From assembly GCF_027920545.1 (NCBI RefSeq), contig NZ_CP115859.1, forward strand, positions 1,364,001 to 1,428,000: a stretch of 64,000 nucleotides of DNA, given 5' to 3'. The DNA comes from Chryseobacterium camelliae. Lineage in GTDB: Bacteria; Bacteroidota; Bacteroidia; Flavobacteriales; Weeksellaceae. A model generated the notes under the pieces. The model made no database searches. It was given only the letters and a program-made list of their open reading frames with translations, and was not told where the DNA came from. Positions 52,401-61,230 of the stretch are shown here, piece by piece. A program made the position numbers and the translations under genes. Each line of letters opens with the position of its first letter. Position 1 is the first letter of the stretch.

Positions 52401-55295
52401 TTAAGGTTTATCATCCGTTAGCTCAAATCCCCAATCTTTCCCTTTCTGGGTTGCAGGAATACCTTTCGTCATCCAAACCGGAGCTTTAGCACCTTTCAGA
52501 TAATAATCAAAAAATTGTTGTTCACGGATCTGGATATCTTTTCTGTTCTGACGTTTGATAAGATTATGATCATCACCATTATAATTCAGAAGCCATGCAG
52601 GTTTTCCAAGGCGTCTCAATGCCGTAAACATTTCAATCCCCTGATACCAAGGCACCGCTCCGTCTTTATCGTTACTCATAATGACTACCGGAGTTTTCAC
52701 CTGATTAATTGTAAACAATGGTGAATTTTTAATGTACAATTCCGGTGCCTCCCAAAGATTTTTTCCTAATCTGCTCTGTGACTTTTCATATTGAAATTGA
52801 CGGTTCATTCCTGAAGACCATCGGATTCCTCCGTATGCGGAAGTCATATTAACAACAGGAGCGCCACTCCATGCTGCGGCATACATATCCGTATGTGTAA
52901 TAAGATAGGCTACCTGATAACCACCCCAGCTTTGACCTTGAATTCCTATTTTAAATCCATCAACCCATGAATTTTCTTTCAGTTTTTCAACTCCGGAATT
53001 GATATATTCCATCGCTGATTCTCCGGGAAGACCATCAACGTATGAAATATCAGGTGTAAACACCAAGTACCCATTGCTCACGAAATAAGAAATATTCAGT
53101 CTCGAAGGAGTTGGAGCCGGTGCTACATAACGGTTCAGATTGTCTGAAAGCTTTTCATAGAAATATACAATCATTGGGTATTTTTTATTTGTATCGAAAT
53201 CTTCCGGCTTGTACAGAACTCCCGTAGATGAATTTCCTTTTGGCGTTGTCCAGTTGACCAATTCACTTGTTCCCCAATTATAAGTACTTTGTTGTGGATT
53301 GGTATTGCTTAATTTTTGTTGTTCAGAGAAATCTGATGTAGCAAAAATATTGGGAGAATCTGTGTATGATTCTTTTACCAGAATATATTCATCCGCATTT
53401 TTCGCTTTCTGAAGACTTCGATATCCCCAGACATTTTCCAGTTGAATTTTCACCGGATCAGAATTCGACTGAACAGATGTTTTGAAGATTCCGTTTGCCT
53501 TTGATGCATTATCAAATGCTGACAAATAAATGGAAGCTTTACGGTTTATACTTTTAATATCTTTATCTAAATCATAGGTATCAAATGTTATTTTATTCTT
53601 GCGTCCGAATCCGTTCGTAATATTTCTTGGCTTTTTTGATCCGTTCAGGAAAAACTCCCAAAGATCATAACGGTCTTTAATAATCACTGACTCATCATTG
53701 TCCGTCCAGGATGCAATACCATAAGCACCCGGAAAATCCGGCATATCAAACTCCTCATCCACAAAAGAAACCTGCAATCCGTTATTTAATGGAAGCGTTT
53801 GCTTTGTTTTAATATTATAGCTCAGCCAGGCTCCTTTTTCTCTGTCAAAAATCACAACAAACTTTCCAAGTGGTGATATTGAAACCGAACCATCCAAGTT
53901 TTTAATAATCTCCGTTCTGCTACCCGTTTTATTATCAATAAGGAAGTACGTTTTCTTTGTTGAACCTTCCCATTGAGAAGAAATACGGTTATTTAGACTT
54001 GTCATACCGATGACAAAATCAGCATTCCCATCATTTACCAATCGTAATGTGTCTAAATCTTCTCCATCAATATTTCTGAAGAAATCAGGTTTTTCCGTTT
54101 GCATAACTGCAGCATAGGATTTTTTAAGATCATTTTTCAATTCTTTTAGCTGTATTGTTTGCAGATAATCGTCTTTATAATTCCAGATATCCACAACAGC
54201 GTGATCATTCGCAATCATGGCAGTATCTTTGGCAACAGGTTTCGGAGCTACTCCAAAATACAATTGTTTGCCGTTCTTACTGAATATCGGGAAACGGTTT
54301 TCAGAAATTACCCAATTCTTTTTCATTTGAGTATTCTCGTTGGTTACAATCTCCTTTTTATTCGTGTTAACATTAAAATAATACAACTGATACAATTTCA
54401 CCAGATCATTTTGTGCAGAAGAAGTTCCTACGAATGCCAATTGATTTCCTTCTTCATCAAAAGACAATTGTGAAAAATCACCTTCCATTTCAGAAATTTT
54501 AGTTACCGTTCCTTTTTGGAGATCAACTATCTGCACCGTTTCAAGAGCGTATTTCTTTGGCTTTGATTTGTCATTATCCTTTTTATCCGCAGGTTCTTCA
54601 TCTCCGGAATTCTTCTCCCCTTTCTTGTCCTTACTTTTTTTCTCTTCCTGCTTTTTAGTTACAAAAGCAAGTTGTTTCCCATTTTTACTGAATTCATAAC
54701 GAATTACGTTATCATACGTTGTACTTTTTCCATCCGGAAGATTTCGCACAACCAACTGCAACGGCTTTGTATTTTTATCATCATCTTTTTTATCGTCTCC
54801 ATCCTCTTTATCCGAAGCATCCTCTGATTTATCTTTCATATTTTCTAAAAGATAAGCAACATGAGAACCTCCTTTTTCAGGAATTTTAAATTCTTTTACA
54901 TTAGGGATTTTTTCTGTTGTGCCACTAGAAAAATTGACAATCGTAAGACTGTCTTTTGTGAGTTTATCTTGTTTAAGTTTTTTATCTTTTACCGCTTTTA
55001 TATCTTTATACAACGGGCGGATCTGGAAAACAGCAAATTTGGAATCACTCGTAAAATCCAATTTTGTGGCTCTGGCAAACTGCTTTGAAACTCTATTTTT
55101 AACCGAATACAGAAAAAGAGTGGAATTTCCTTCCTGAGGATCCACAGCATAGGAAATCCATTTTCCGTCATTGGAGATTTTTCTCGCTCCAATATTTTGC
55201 CAGTTATCATAAACCGAATGATCTAAAGGCTTTTTCTGTCCATACATAAAACAATTCATGATGAGCAGAATAAAAACTGTACTTCTCAACTTCAT
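52401..55295 (-). CDS. S9 family prolyl-oligopeptidase-type peptidase
   Basis: 964 residues. A signal peptide (1-19) is followed by a seven-bladed propeller-like N-terminal region (about 25-690) interrupted by a highly charged Lys/Asp/Glu insertion near 160-260. The C-terminal alpha/beta hydrolase domain (about 700-964) carries the serine motif GIQGQSWGGYQVAYL (Ser789), the aspartate in MSNDKDGAVPW near 878 and the histidine in NYNGDDHNLIKRQNRKD near 907. The substrate is a peptide; the signal peptide puts it in the periplasm or outer membrane. Such dipeptidyl-peptidase relatives are common in flavobacterial peptide scavenging. Confidence 0.93.
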   Translation of the reverse strand: MKLRSTVFILLIMNCFMYGQKKPLDHSVYDNWQNIGARKISNDGKWISYAVDPQEGNSTLFLYSVKNRVSKQFARATKLDFTSDSKFAVFQIRPLYKDIKAVKDKKLKQDKLTKDSLTIVNFSSGTTEKIPNVKEFKIPEKGGSHVAYLLENMKDKSEDASDKEDGDDKKDDDKNTKPLQLVVRNLPDGKSTTYDNVIRYEFSKNGKQLAFVTKKQEEKKSKDKKGEKNSGDEEPADKKDNDKSKPKKYALETVQIVDLQKGTVTKISEMEGDFSQLSFDEEGNQLAFVGTSSAQNDLVKLYQLYYFNVNTNKKEIVTNENTQMKKNWVISENRFPIFSKNGKQLYFGVAPKPVAKDTAMIANDHAVVDIWNYKDDYLQTIQLKELKNDLKKSYAAVMQTEKPDFFRNIDGEDLDTLRLVNDGNADFVIGMTSLNNRISSQWEGSTKKTYFLIDNKTGSRTEIIKNLDGSVSISPLGKFVVIFDREKGAWLSYNIKTKQTLPLNNGLQVSFVDEEFDMPDFPGAYGIASWTDNDESVIIKDRYDLWEFFLNGSKKPRNITNGFGRKNKITFDTYDLDKDIKSINRKASIYLSAFDNASKANGIFKTSVQSNSDPVKIQLENVWGYRSLQKAKNADEYILVKESYTDSPNIFATSDFSEQQKLSNTNPQQSTYNWGTSELVNWTTPKGNSSTGVLYKPEDFDTNKKYPMIVYFYEKLSDNLNRYVAPAPTPSRLNISYFVSNGYLVFTPDISYVDGLPGESAMEYINSGVEKLKENSWVDGFKIGIQGQSWGGYQVAYLITHTDMYAAAWSGAPVVNMTSAYGGIRWSSGMNRQFQYEKSQSRLGKNLWEAPELYIKNSPLFTINQVKTPVVIMSNDKDGAVPWYQGIEMFTALRRLGKPAWLLNYNGDDHNLIKRQNRKDIQIREQQFFDYYLKGAKAPVWMTKGIPATQKGKDWGFELTDDKP

Positions 55296-55450
55296 TTTTA
55301 AAAACTTTTAAAGTTTAAAAATAAGCTATTTCTTTGACAAAACCCTTGTCGGCACACCTCACTCATTGTAAAAATGTCAAAATGTCACTTTTCATCAAAC
55401 GGTATTTTTTTTGAGAAAGATTTGGAATAAAAATTAAAACTAAAAATAGT

Positions 55451-57343
55451 ATGACGAAAGGAAATATCAATGTATCCGTGGAAAATATTTTCCCGCTGAT
55501 CAAAAAATTCTTATACAGTGATCACGAAATCTTTTTAAGAGAATTGATTTCTAACGCAACAGATGCTACTTTAAAATTAAAGCACTTAACAGGCATCGGT
55601 GAAGCTCAAGTTGAGTACGGAAATCCAAAGCTTGAAGTTAAAATCGATAAAGAAAATAAAACGCTTCGTATCATCGACCAGGGAATCGGGATGACCGGTG
55701 AAGAAGTTGAAAAATACATCAACCAGGTTGCTTTTTCAGGAGCTGAAGAGTTTTTGGAAAAATATAAAGATTCCGCAAAAGATTCAGGAATTATCGGACA
55801 TTTCGGACTTGGATTTTATTCTGCATTCATGGTTGCTGAAAAAGTTGAAATCTTAACCAAATCTTACAGAGATGAACCTGCAGTTCGTTGGATCTGTGAC
55901 GGAAGTCCTGAATTTACTTTAGAAGAAACCACCGACAAAACCGACAGAGGAACTGAAATTATTCTTCATATTGCAGAAGATTCCGTAGAATTTTTGGAAG
56001 AAGGAAAAATCCGTGAATTGTTGCTGAAATATAACAAATTCATGCCTGTCCCAATTAAATTTGGAACCAGAACGCATACATTACCTTTGCCGGAAGACGC
56101 TCCTGAAGATGCCGTTGCAGAAACAGAAGAAGTCGATAACATTATCAACAATCCTACTCCAGCCTGGACCATCGCTCCAAGTGAACTGACGAATGAAGAT
56201 TATATGAAATTCTACCACGAATTGTATCCGATGCAGTTTGAGGAGCCTTTATTTAATATTCATTTGAATGTTGATTATCCGTTCAACTTGACTGGGGTTT
56301 TATTCTTCCCGAAACTGAGCAATAATTTAAATATTGAAAAAGATAAAATTCAGTTATACCAAAACCAGGTATTTGTAACCGACGAAGTAAAAGGGATTGT
56401 TCCTGATTTCCTGATGCTTCTTCGTGGAGTAATTGATTCTCCGGATATTCCATTGAACGTTTCCCGTTCTTATTTACAAGCGGATGGCGCGGTGAAGAAA
56501 ATCTCGTCTTACATCACGAAAAAAGTTGCCGACAAAATGTCTTCTTTAATCAACGAAAATCGTGAAGATTACGAGAAAAAATGGAATGACATTAAAGTGG
56601 TAATCGAATATGGAATTGTAACGGAAGAAAAATTTGCTGAAAAAGCCGATAAATTTACATTATATCCTACAACTGACGGAAAATACTTCTTGTGGAATGA
56701 ATTGGAAGAAAAAATTAAGTTAAACCAAACTGATAAAGATGGAAACTTAGTGGTTCTTTACGCTTCCAATGCTGATGAACAACACGGCTATATCCAGTCT
56801 GCAAAAGATAAAGGATATGAAGTTCTTTTGTTAGATTCACCGATTATTCCTCACGTGATCCAAAAACTGGAAACTTCGAAGGATAAAATTTCTTTTGTAA
56901 GAGTGGATTCAGATCACATCAACAATCTGATCAAAAAGGACGAGCCTATCATTTCTAAATTGAATGAAACGGAAAAAGAATCGTTGAAGAAAAATGTTGA
57001 AGAAGCCATCAATGATACAAAATTCACAGTTCAGCTTGAAGATTTAGACAGTAATGATGCTCCGTTTACTATTACACAACCTGAATTCATGAGAAGAATG
57101 AAAGATATGCAGGCAACCGGTGGTGGCGGAATGTTTGGAATGGGAGGATTCCCTGAAATGTACAATTTGGTTGTGAATGCCAACAGCGAGTTTGCAAACC
57201 AGGTTTTACAAACAGAAAATACGGAAGAAAAAGAAGGTTTAATTAAGTACGCTTTAGACCTGGCAAAACTTTCTCAGAATTTATTGAAAGGAAAAGATCT
57301 GACAGACTTTATCCAAAGAAGTTATCAGAATCTGAACAAATAA
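55451..57343 (+). CDS. htpG: Molecular chaperone HtpG (Hsp90)
   Basis: 630 residues. ATP-dependent cytoplasmic chaperone that acts late in folding and on stressed proteins. The N-terminal ATPase domain (1-215) has HEIFLRELISNATDATLKL, RIIDQGIGMTGEEVEKYINQ and GIIGHFGLGFYSAFMVA. The middle domain includes GVIDSPDIPLNVSRSYLQ with the catalytic arginine, and the C-terminal dimerisation region holds MKDMQATGGGGMFGMGGF, a Gly/Met-rich segment that is longer than in E. coli. It is a single gene, divergent from the S9 peptidase, with its own terminator. Confidence 0.97.
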   Translation: MTKGNINVSVENIFPLIKKFLYSDHEIFLRELISNATDATLKLKHLTGIGEAQVEYGNPKLEVKIDKENKTLRIIDQGIGMTGEEVEKYINQVAFSGAEEFLEKYKDSAKDSGIIGHFGLGFYSAFMVAEKVEILTKSYRDEPAVRWICDGSPEFTLEETTDKTDRGTEIILHIAEDSVEFLEEGKIRELLLKYNKFMPVPIKFGTRTHTLPLPEDAPEDAVAETEEVDNIINNPTPAWTIAPSELTNEDYMKFYHELYPMQFEEPLFNIHLNVDYPFNLTGVLFFPKLSNNLNIEKDKIQLYQNQVFVTDEVKGIVPDFLMLLRGVIDSPDIPLNVSRSYLQADGAVKKISSYITKKVADKMSSLINENREDYEKKWNDIKVVIEYGIVTEEKFAEKADKFTLYPTTDGKYFLWNELEEKIKLNQTDKDGNLVVLYASNADEQHGYIQSAKDKGYEVLLLDSPIIPHVIQKLETSKDKISFVRVDSDHINNLIKKDEPIISKLNETEKESLKKNVEEAINDTKFTVQLEDLDSNDAPFTITQPEFMRRMKDMQATGGGGMFGMGGFPEMYNLVVNANSEFANQVLQTENTEEKEGLIKYALDLAKLSQNLLKGKDLTDFIQRSYQNLNK

Positions 57344-57363
57344 TTTGACTATTTTTATATGGG

Positions 57364-57396
57364 GTTTCGGGGCGACTTTGTCGCCCCGAAACTTTT
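57364..57396 (+). terminator. Intrinsic terminator after htpG
   Basis: GTTTCGGGGCGAC and GTCGCCCCGAAAC form a perfect 13-base stem around TTT, followed by four T residues. It shares the GTTTCGG...CCGAAAC frame with the hairpin at 52358-52396. Confidence 0.85.
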
Positions 57397-57445
57397 ATTT
57401 TATATTACATTACTAATTGCCTCATAAAATTATTGATGTAAAAAA

Positions 57446-57979
57446 TTACCCCAAAATAAGATCGTTTTCTTTACTCAAACTACTGTTACAAATATTATTA
57501 TATAATCTTATAATATCTTGTGTGATCATAAATAATGTATAATAATCTGCATTATTATGGGGCTCATTTTTGACAAAACTATAATTTCGTTCTCTATAAA
57601 TAATCGAGGAAATATTGTTAGAAGTGTGAATACCATTATTGTGAAAGGTATTACGAATATTTGATAAAATTGAAATAGCTTTCCATTCATCATTTTTATC
57701 GAAATGAAATAAATCAAAAACCTCTTCTCTAACAGCATAAAATTGCTTATTAGAATCTGTATCGGGTTTAAAATATGTCAATATTACTCTAAAAAATCTC
57801 TCTAATATACTTGAAAGTTGAAAAATCAACGCATTTTTTGCTTGAGTTTGATAAGTTTCTAATATTGAATAATAATCTTCAGTAGTTACTGTTTCTAAAA
57901 TTTTATCAAAGTCACTTTTATTTTGTAATATTCTAATGAAATAGTGAGAATTTAAATTATGATAAATTAATTCGATCAA
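57446..57979 (-). CDS. AT-rich HEPN-like hypothetical protein
   Basis: 177 residues, helical, no signal. QLSSILERFFRVILTYF and ISILSNIRNTFHNNGIHTS, with an RN-x-x-H end, resemble HEPN-domain proteins (RNA-cleaving or nucleotide-linked helical domains), but the usual spacing is not exact. Its composition is noticeably more AT-rich than its neighbours, with many I, N and Y codons. The first codon is a TTG that lies inside the end of a 46-codon ORF in another frame (57957-58097). Function unknown; either a small accessory gene or the C-terminal part of a gene broken by a frameshift. Confidence 0.55.
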   Translation of the reverse strand: MIELIYHNLNSHYFIRILQNKSDFDKILETVTTEDYYSILETYQTQAKNALIFQLSSILERFFRVILTYFKPDTDSNKQFYAVREEVFDLFHFDKNDEWKAISILSNIRNTFHNNGIHTSNNISSIIYRERNYSFVKNEPHNNADYYTLFMITQDIIRLYNNICNSSLSKENDLILG

Positions 57980-58097
57980 TCTGGTTGATAAACATATTTC
58001 TTATATCTCCATCTTGATAATTTGGATTTTCCGTCCACTTTTTTATATAAAAACGTAAGTGTTCAAAACTGTTTAAAAATTGTTGATTTTCAATCAT
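57957..58097 (-). CDS. 46-codon ORF overlapping the HEPN-like gene start
   Basis: MIENQQFLNSFEHLRFYIKK followed by WTENPNYQDGDIRNMFINQ, then seven more residues and a stop. It overlaps the next frame by 23 bases (57957-57979). It could be a tiny leader gene or the N-terminal part of the 177-residue protein separated by a frameshift. The same AT-rich composition supports one unit. Confidence 0.4.
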   Translation of the reverse strand: MIENQQFLNSFEHLRFYIKKWTENPNYQDGDIRNMFINQIDRINLS

Positions 58098-58126
58098 TTT
58101 TTATATTTATGTCGCCTATTTTGAAT

Positions 58127-58423
58127 TTATAATTCTTCTAGCGGATCCCAGAACAGCTTTTTAAAATTCTTGATTCTAAAATTTTCAACTGTAATACCTT
58201 CGACTTCCAACTTTACCTGAAATTCAGGAACAGATAAAGTTCCCGAACTTGAAATGACCCGATGTGCAGGTACATCTCTCGGGCATCCTCCCATCGCTTT
58301 TCCTACGTGTCTCGAATGATTAGGATAACCAACTGCTTTTGCAATGGCTCCATAACTCGTTACTCTCCCTTTGGGAACTAATCTGGTGATTTCCCAGACC
58401 TGTTGTTTGAAAATTTCATCCAT
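58127..58423 (-). CDS. Alkyltransferase-like protein (MGMT homologue without the acceptor cysteine)
   Basis: 98 residues, the length of ATL proteins. It has the MGMT DNA-binding helices: VWEITRLVPKGRVTSYGAIA and VGYPNHSRHVGKAMGGCP, then DVPAHRVISSSG. In MGMT this loop is PCHRV; here it is PAHRV, so the alkyl-accepting cysteine is missing. Such ATL proteins bind O6-alkylguanine and hand the lesion to nucleotide excision repair rather than repair it themselves. It is a single gene, divergent from the 48-residue protein. Confidence 0.9.
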   Translation of the reverse strand: MDEIFKQQVWEITRLVPKGRVTSYGAIAKAVGYPNHSRHVGKAMGGCPRDVPAHRVISSSGTLSVPEFQVKLEVEGITVENFRIKNFKKLFWDPLEEL

Positions 58424-58468
58424 TTTACTTTTGCATTATTTTTGGACTTTACACTAAAATATAAAGTT

Positions 58469-58615
58469 ATGAAAAAATCGTTTTTCCGCTTGTTAAATAG
58501 AATGAATAAAGTGATTTTGCCAAAATTGAGTGATAAAGATCCTAATAAGCTGACAAAATTTCAGAAAGGAATTCTGGCGTATCGTTATTTTGTCCTTATT
58601 AATTCTTTAGATTAA
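58469..58615 (+). CDS. 48-residue conserved basic protein
   Basis: 48 residues beginning MKKSFFRLLNRMNKVILPKL and ending QKGILAYRYFVLINSLD. The longer frame starting at 58403 overlaps the divergent ATL gene and is not supported; ATG 58469 is used. Highly basic in the middle, aromatic at the end. I recall short flavobacterial proteins of this kind, sometimes labelled SsrA-binding protein, but nothing in the sequence shows that function. Conservation, if confirmed, would be the main argument that it is real. Confidence 0.65.
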   Translation: MKKSFFRLLNRMNKVILPKLSDKDPNKLTKFQKGILAYRYFVLINSLD

Positions 58616-58619
58616 AGTT

Positions 58620-59711
58620 TTATTTAATTTTGGCAATTAGATTTCTACACCCATTATACAAAGGTTTTTCAATGCAAAAATAAATGATAATGGAGCAAAT
58701 CCAAAGTAAGACAAAATTACGGTCGGGCAAATATAAATATGATTTCAGTTTAAGATTAAAATAACTGATATGAACAAGATAGAAAACGAAAGAAGCATTT
58801 CCTAAAAGAATCAGTAGCTTGGTAGAGAGTACTTTGGAAATAAATGTTTTTTCCGACATCAATCCCCAAAAGAAAACAGCAATAGCAACAGGCAAAAACA
58901 ATTCATGAATTAACCTTCCTTCCCATCGTTCTACTCCGTGCACAAAATTATTTCTAGCAAAAAGAGCAATGGCAGCGGTAAAAATAATGATTGTAATTCC
59001 ACCGTACAAAGTCGGATTTTTTAGGCGTTTCAAAACTTCCAATCCTTTTTCCTTTTTCATCAGATAAGCCAGTAACATCCCGGAAAAAAACTCTAAACTT
59101 CTTGCGAAAAAAGTATTTCCCATCATAAACTTTAACGGATATAAAAAAACTTCAGGATTGCCATTATACCAATGCAAACCATATCCTATGGTACAGCTTA
59201 GGAGAAAAAGCCCCAATAAGAACGAAATACAATATTTCCAGTTTTTCTTCAGCAATACAAATAAAAGAGGAGATAGTAAATAAAAAAAGAACTCCACCTG
59301 AAGCGACCACGCCTGTACAATTCCGGAAACCGCATACTTCTCAAACAAAGAATATAAAAGTGAATATTGCAGGAAATAAGTATCTACATTGTTGGAATAG
59401 GCGGTATCTAAAAAGAAAAAACTCAGTAGGATCCAATACAGCGGAAAAATTCTCGCGATACGAAGCAGAATATATTTTAAATATGATTTTTTGGATTCTA
59501 AAGGTGAATCTTCATAGCGATACGCTAATAAAAAGCCACTTAAAACGAAGAAAACCGTCACCCCGATATGCCATTCGCTGATAAAACGCATAACTGCAAA
59601 TGGTAAGTCATCGCGCCAATATTTACGGTTATGATACACAAATACCATAATAGCCGCAATAGCCCTCATTCCTGTAAGCGCATCGAATGTATTTTTCTTT
59701 AGAGTCTCCAA
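58620..59711 (-). CDS. Acyltransferase-3 family membrane protein
   Basis: 363 residues with about ten membrane segments. The N-terminal FDALTGMRAIAAIMVFVYHNR has the conserved Arg and catalytic-type His of the family, then WHIGVTVFFVLSGFLLAYRY. It transfers acyl groups (often acetyl) from the cytoplasmic side to sugars or lipids of the cell surface, as with O-antigen or exopolysaccharide modification. The target is not indicated by neighbours. It converges on the 48-residue gene with four bases between them and begins just after the terminator of the deoxyhypusine-synthase-like gene. Confidence 0.9.
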   Translation of the reverse strand: METLKKNTFDALTGMRAIAAIMVFVYHNRKYWRDDLPFAVMRFISEWHIGVTVFFVLSGFLLAYRYEDSPLESKKSYLKYILLRIARIFPLYWILLSFFFLDTAYSNNVDTYFLQYSLLYSLFEKYAVSGIVQAWSLQVEFFFYLLSPLLFVLLKKNWKYCISFLLGLFLLSCTIGYGLHWYNGNPEVFLYPLKFMMGNTFFARSLEFFSGMLLAYLMKKEKGLEVLKRLKNPTLYGGITIIIFTAAIALFARNNFVHGVERWEGRLIHELFLPVAIAVFFWGLMSEKTFISKVLSTKLLILLGNASFVFYLVHISYFNLKLKSYLYLPDRNFVLLWICSIIIYFCIEKPLYNGCRNLIAKIK

Positions 59712-59719
59712 TACTTAAA

Positions 59720-59750
59720 AAAATAAAAGGCTTACATGATAAGCCTTTTA
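59720..59750 (-). terminator. Terminator of the deoxyhypusine-synthase-like gene
   Basis: AAAAGGCTTA and TAAGCCTTTT pair around CATGA; on the minus strand a T-rich stretch follows. Confidence 0.82.
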
Positions 59751-59771
59751 TGTAAATTTATAATACTGATA

Positions 59772-60743
59772 TTAATTTTCCAGGATATAAGAGAACATCA
59801 ATGGAGCACAGATTGTAGCATCACTTTCAACGATAAATTTCGGTGTCGTGATGTCTAATTTACCCCAAGTAATTTTCTCATTAGGAACAGCTCCAGAATA
59901 CGAACCGTAAGACGTCGTAGAATCTGAAATCTGGCAGAAATAAGACCAGAACGGAATGTCGTGCATTTCCATATCCTGATACAACATCGGTACTACACAA
60001 ATCGGGAAATCTCCTGCGATACCTCCACCAATCTGGAAGAATCCGACTCCTTTTCCACCTGAGTTTTTAGTGTACCAATCTGCTAAATACGTCATATATT
60101 CAATCCCTGACTTCATGGTTGTAGCTTTAAGTTCTCCTTTGATGCAGTAAGAAGCAAAAATATTACCCATTGTAGAATCTTCCCATCCCGGAACTACGAT
60201 CGGTAGGTTTTTCTCTGCCGCTGCGATCATCCAAGAATTTTCTCTTGGAATTTCGTAGTACTGTTCCAACACTCCGGAAAGGATCATTTTATACATGAAT
60301 TCGTGTGGGAAATATCTTTCTCCTTTTGCTTCAGCATCTTTCCAGATTTCAACGATATGTTTTTGCAATCTTCTGAAAGCCTCTTCTTCAGGGATACAAG
60401 TATCCGTAACTCTGTTTAAGCCTCTTTCCAAAAGATCCCACTCATCCTGAGCCGTCAAATCTCTGTAATGAGGAACTCTTTCATAATGAGAATGTGCCAC
60501 AAGATTCATCAAATCTTCTTCAAGGTTTGCCCCGGTACAAGAGATAAAATCTACTTTATCCTGACGGATCATCTCTGCAAGAATTTTCCCCAACTCTGCA
60601 GTAGACATCGCTCCTGCCAAAGTAATCATCATTTTCCCTCCTTCTTTAAGATGGGCAACATATCCTTTAGATGCATCCACCAATGCAGCTGCATTAAAGT
60701 GAAGGTAGTATTTTTCTATGAACTCGGTAATCGGTTTGCTCAT
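59772..60743 (-). CDS. Deoxyhypusine-synthase-like protein (homospermidine-synthase type)
   Basis: 323 residues. The fold is deoxyhypusine synthase: GGKMMITLAGAMSTAELGKI, VDFISCTGANLEEDLMNLVA, then GGKGVGFFQIGGGIAGDFPI and a C-terminal NEKITWGKLDI with the active-site Lys. Bacteria lack eIF5A, so the enzyme cannot act on its eukaryotic substrate; related bacterial proteins make homospermidine from spermidine and putrescine, and that is the likeliest role. NAD is the expected cofactor. It has its own promoter with the box at 60758-60765. Confidence 0.9.
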   Translation of the reverse strand: MSKPITEFIEKYYLHFNAAALVDASKGYVAHLKEGGKMMITLAGAMSTAELGKILAEMIRQDKVDFISCTGANLEEDLMNLVAHSHYERVPHYRDLTAQDEWDLLERGLNRVTDTCIPEEEAFRRLQKHIVEIWKDAEAKGERYFPHEFMYKMILSGVLEQYYEIPRENSWMIAAAEKNLPIVVPGWEDSTMGNIFASYCIKGELKATTMKSGIEYMTYLADWYTKNSGGKGVGFFQIGGGIAGDFPICVVPMLYQDMEMHDIPFWSYFCQISDSTTSYGSYSGAVPNEKITWGKLDITTPKFIVESDATICAPLMFSYILEN

Positions 60744-60757
60744 TTTTTTAATTTTTG

Positions 60758-60765
60758 CAAAGATA
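60758..60765 (-). promoter_or_regulatory. -7 box (TATCTTTG) of the deoxyhypusine-synthase-like gene
   Basis: Plus strand CAAAGATA, 14 bases ahead of the ATG at 60743. Confidence 0.55.
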
Positions 60766-60809
60766 AGAATTTTGGGTTGGAAGATAGATGCTTAAAGCAG
60801 GAAGAATTA

Positions 60810-61202
60810 TTAAAACTTAAACCTTCGATTCTCTTTTTTCTCCGAAAGTTTCTTTTTCGTATCCAATCTTTTCTCTTTTTTAGCCTTTGAAGGTTTTGTG
60901 GCAATCCGTTTTTTAGGAATAAATAAAGCTTTATCTACAATTTCCAGGATTTTTTCAATGGCTTTATTTTTATTCATCAACTGTGTTCTGCTTTCAGAAA
61001 CCGTTAAAAATAGAAAACCTTCCGCATTGATCCTGTTTTTTAATTTATTTTGAATCAGCTCTTTTTGATCGTCATTAAAAAATTCAGATTCCGAGATCTG
61101 CCAAAGAACCGTCACAGAAGTCTCCACCTTATTCACATTCTGACCTCCGGCTCCGCTGCTGCGGGACGTTTTGAAACTGAGCTCTTTTGAAAAATCTTTC
61201 AT
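60810..61202 (-). CDS. arfB: Peptidyl-tRNA hydrolase ArfB (ribosome rescue)
   Basis: 130 residues. The N-terminal RF-1-like domain has FKTSRSSGAGGQNVNKVETS with the catalytic GGQ near 19-21. The C-terminal tail (about 100-130) is strongly basic, with K- and R-rich stretches that enter the mRNA channel. It hydrolyses peptidyl-tRNA on ribosomes stalled at the end of a broken message, independently of tmRNA. It starts 28 bases after menE, so the two are likely one transcript. Confidence 0.95.
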   Translation of the reverse strand: MKDFSKELSFKTSRSSGAGGQNVNKVETSVTVLWQISESEFFNDDQKELIQNKLKNRINAEGFLFLTVSESRTQLMNKNKAIEKILEIVDKALFIPKKRIATKPSKAKKEKRLDTKKKLSEKKENRRFKF

Positions 61203-61230
61203 TTTAATTAAGTTGAGAGTAAAGATAGCT

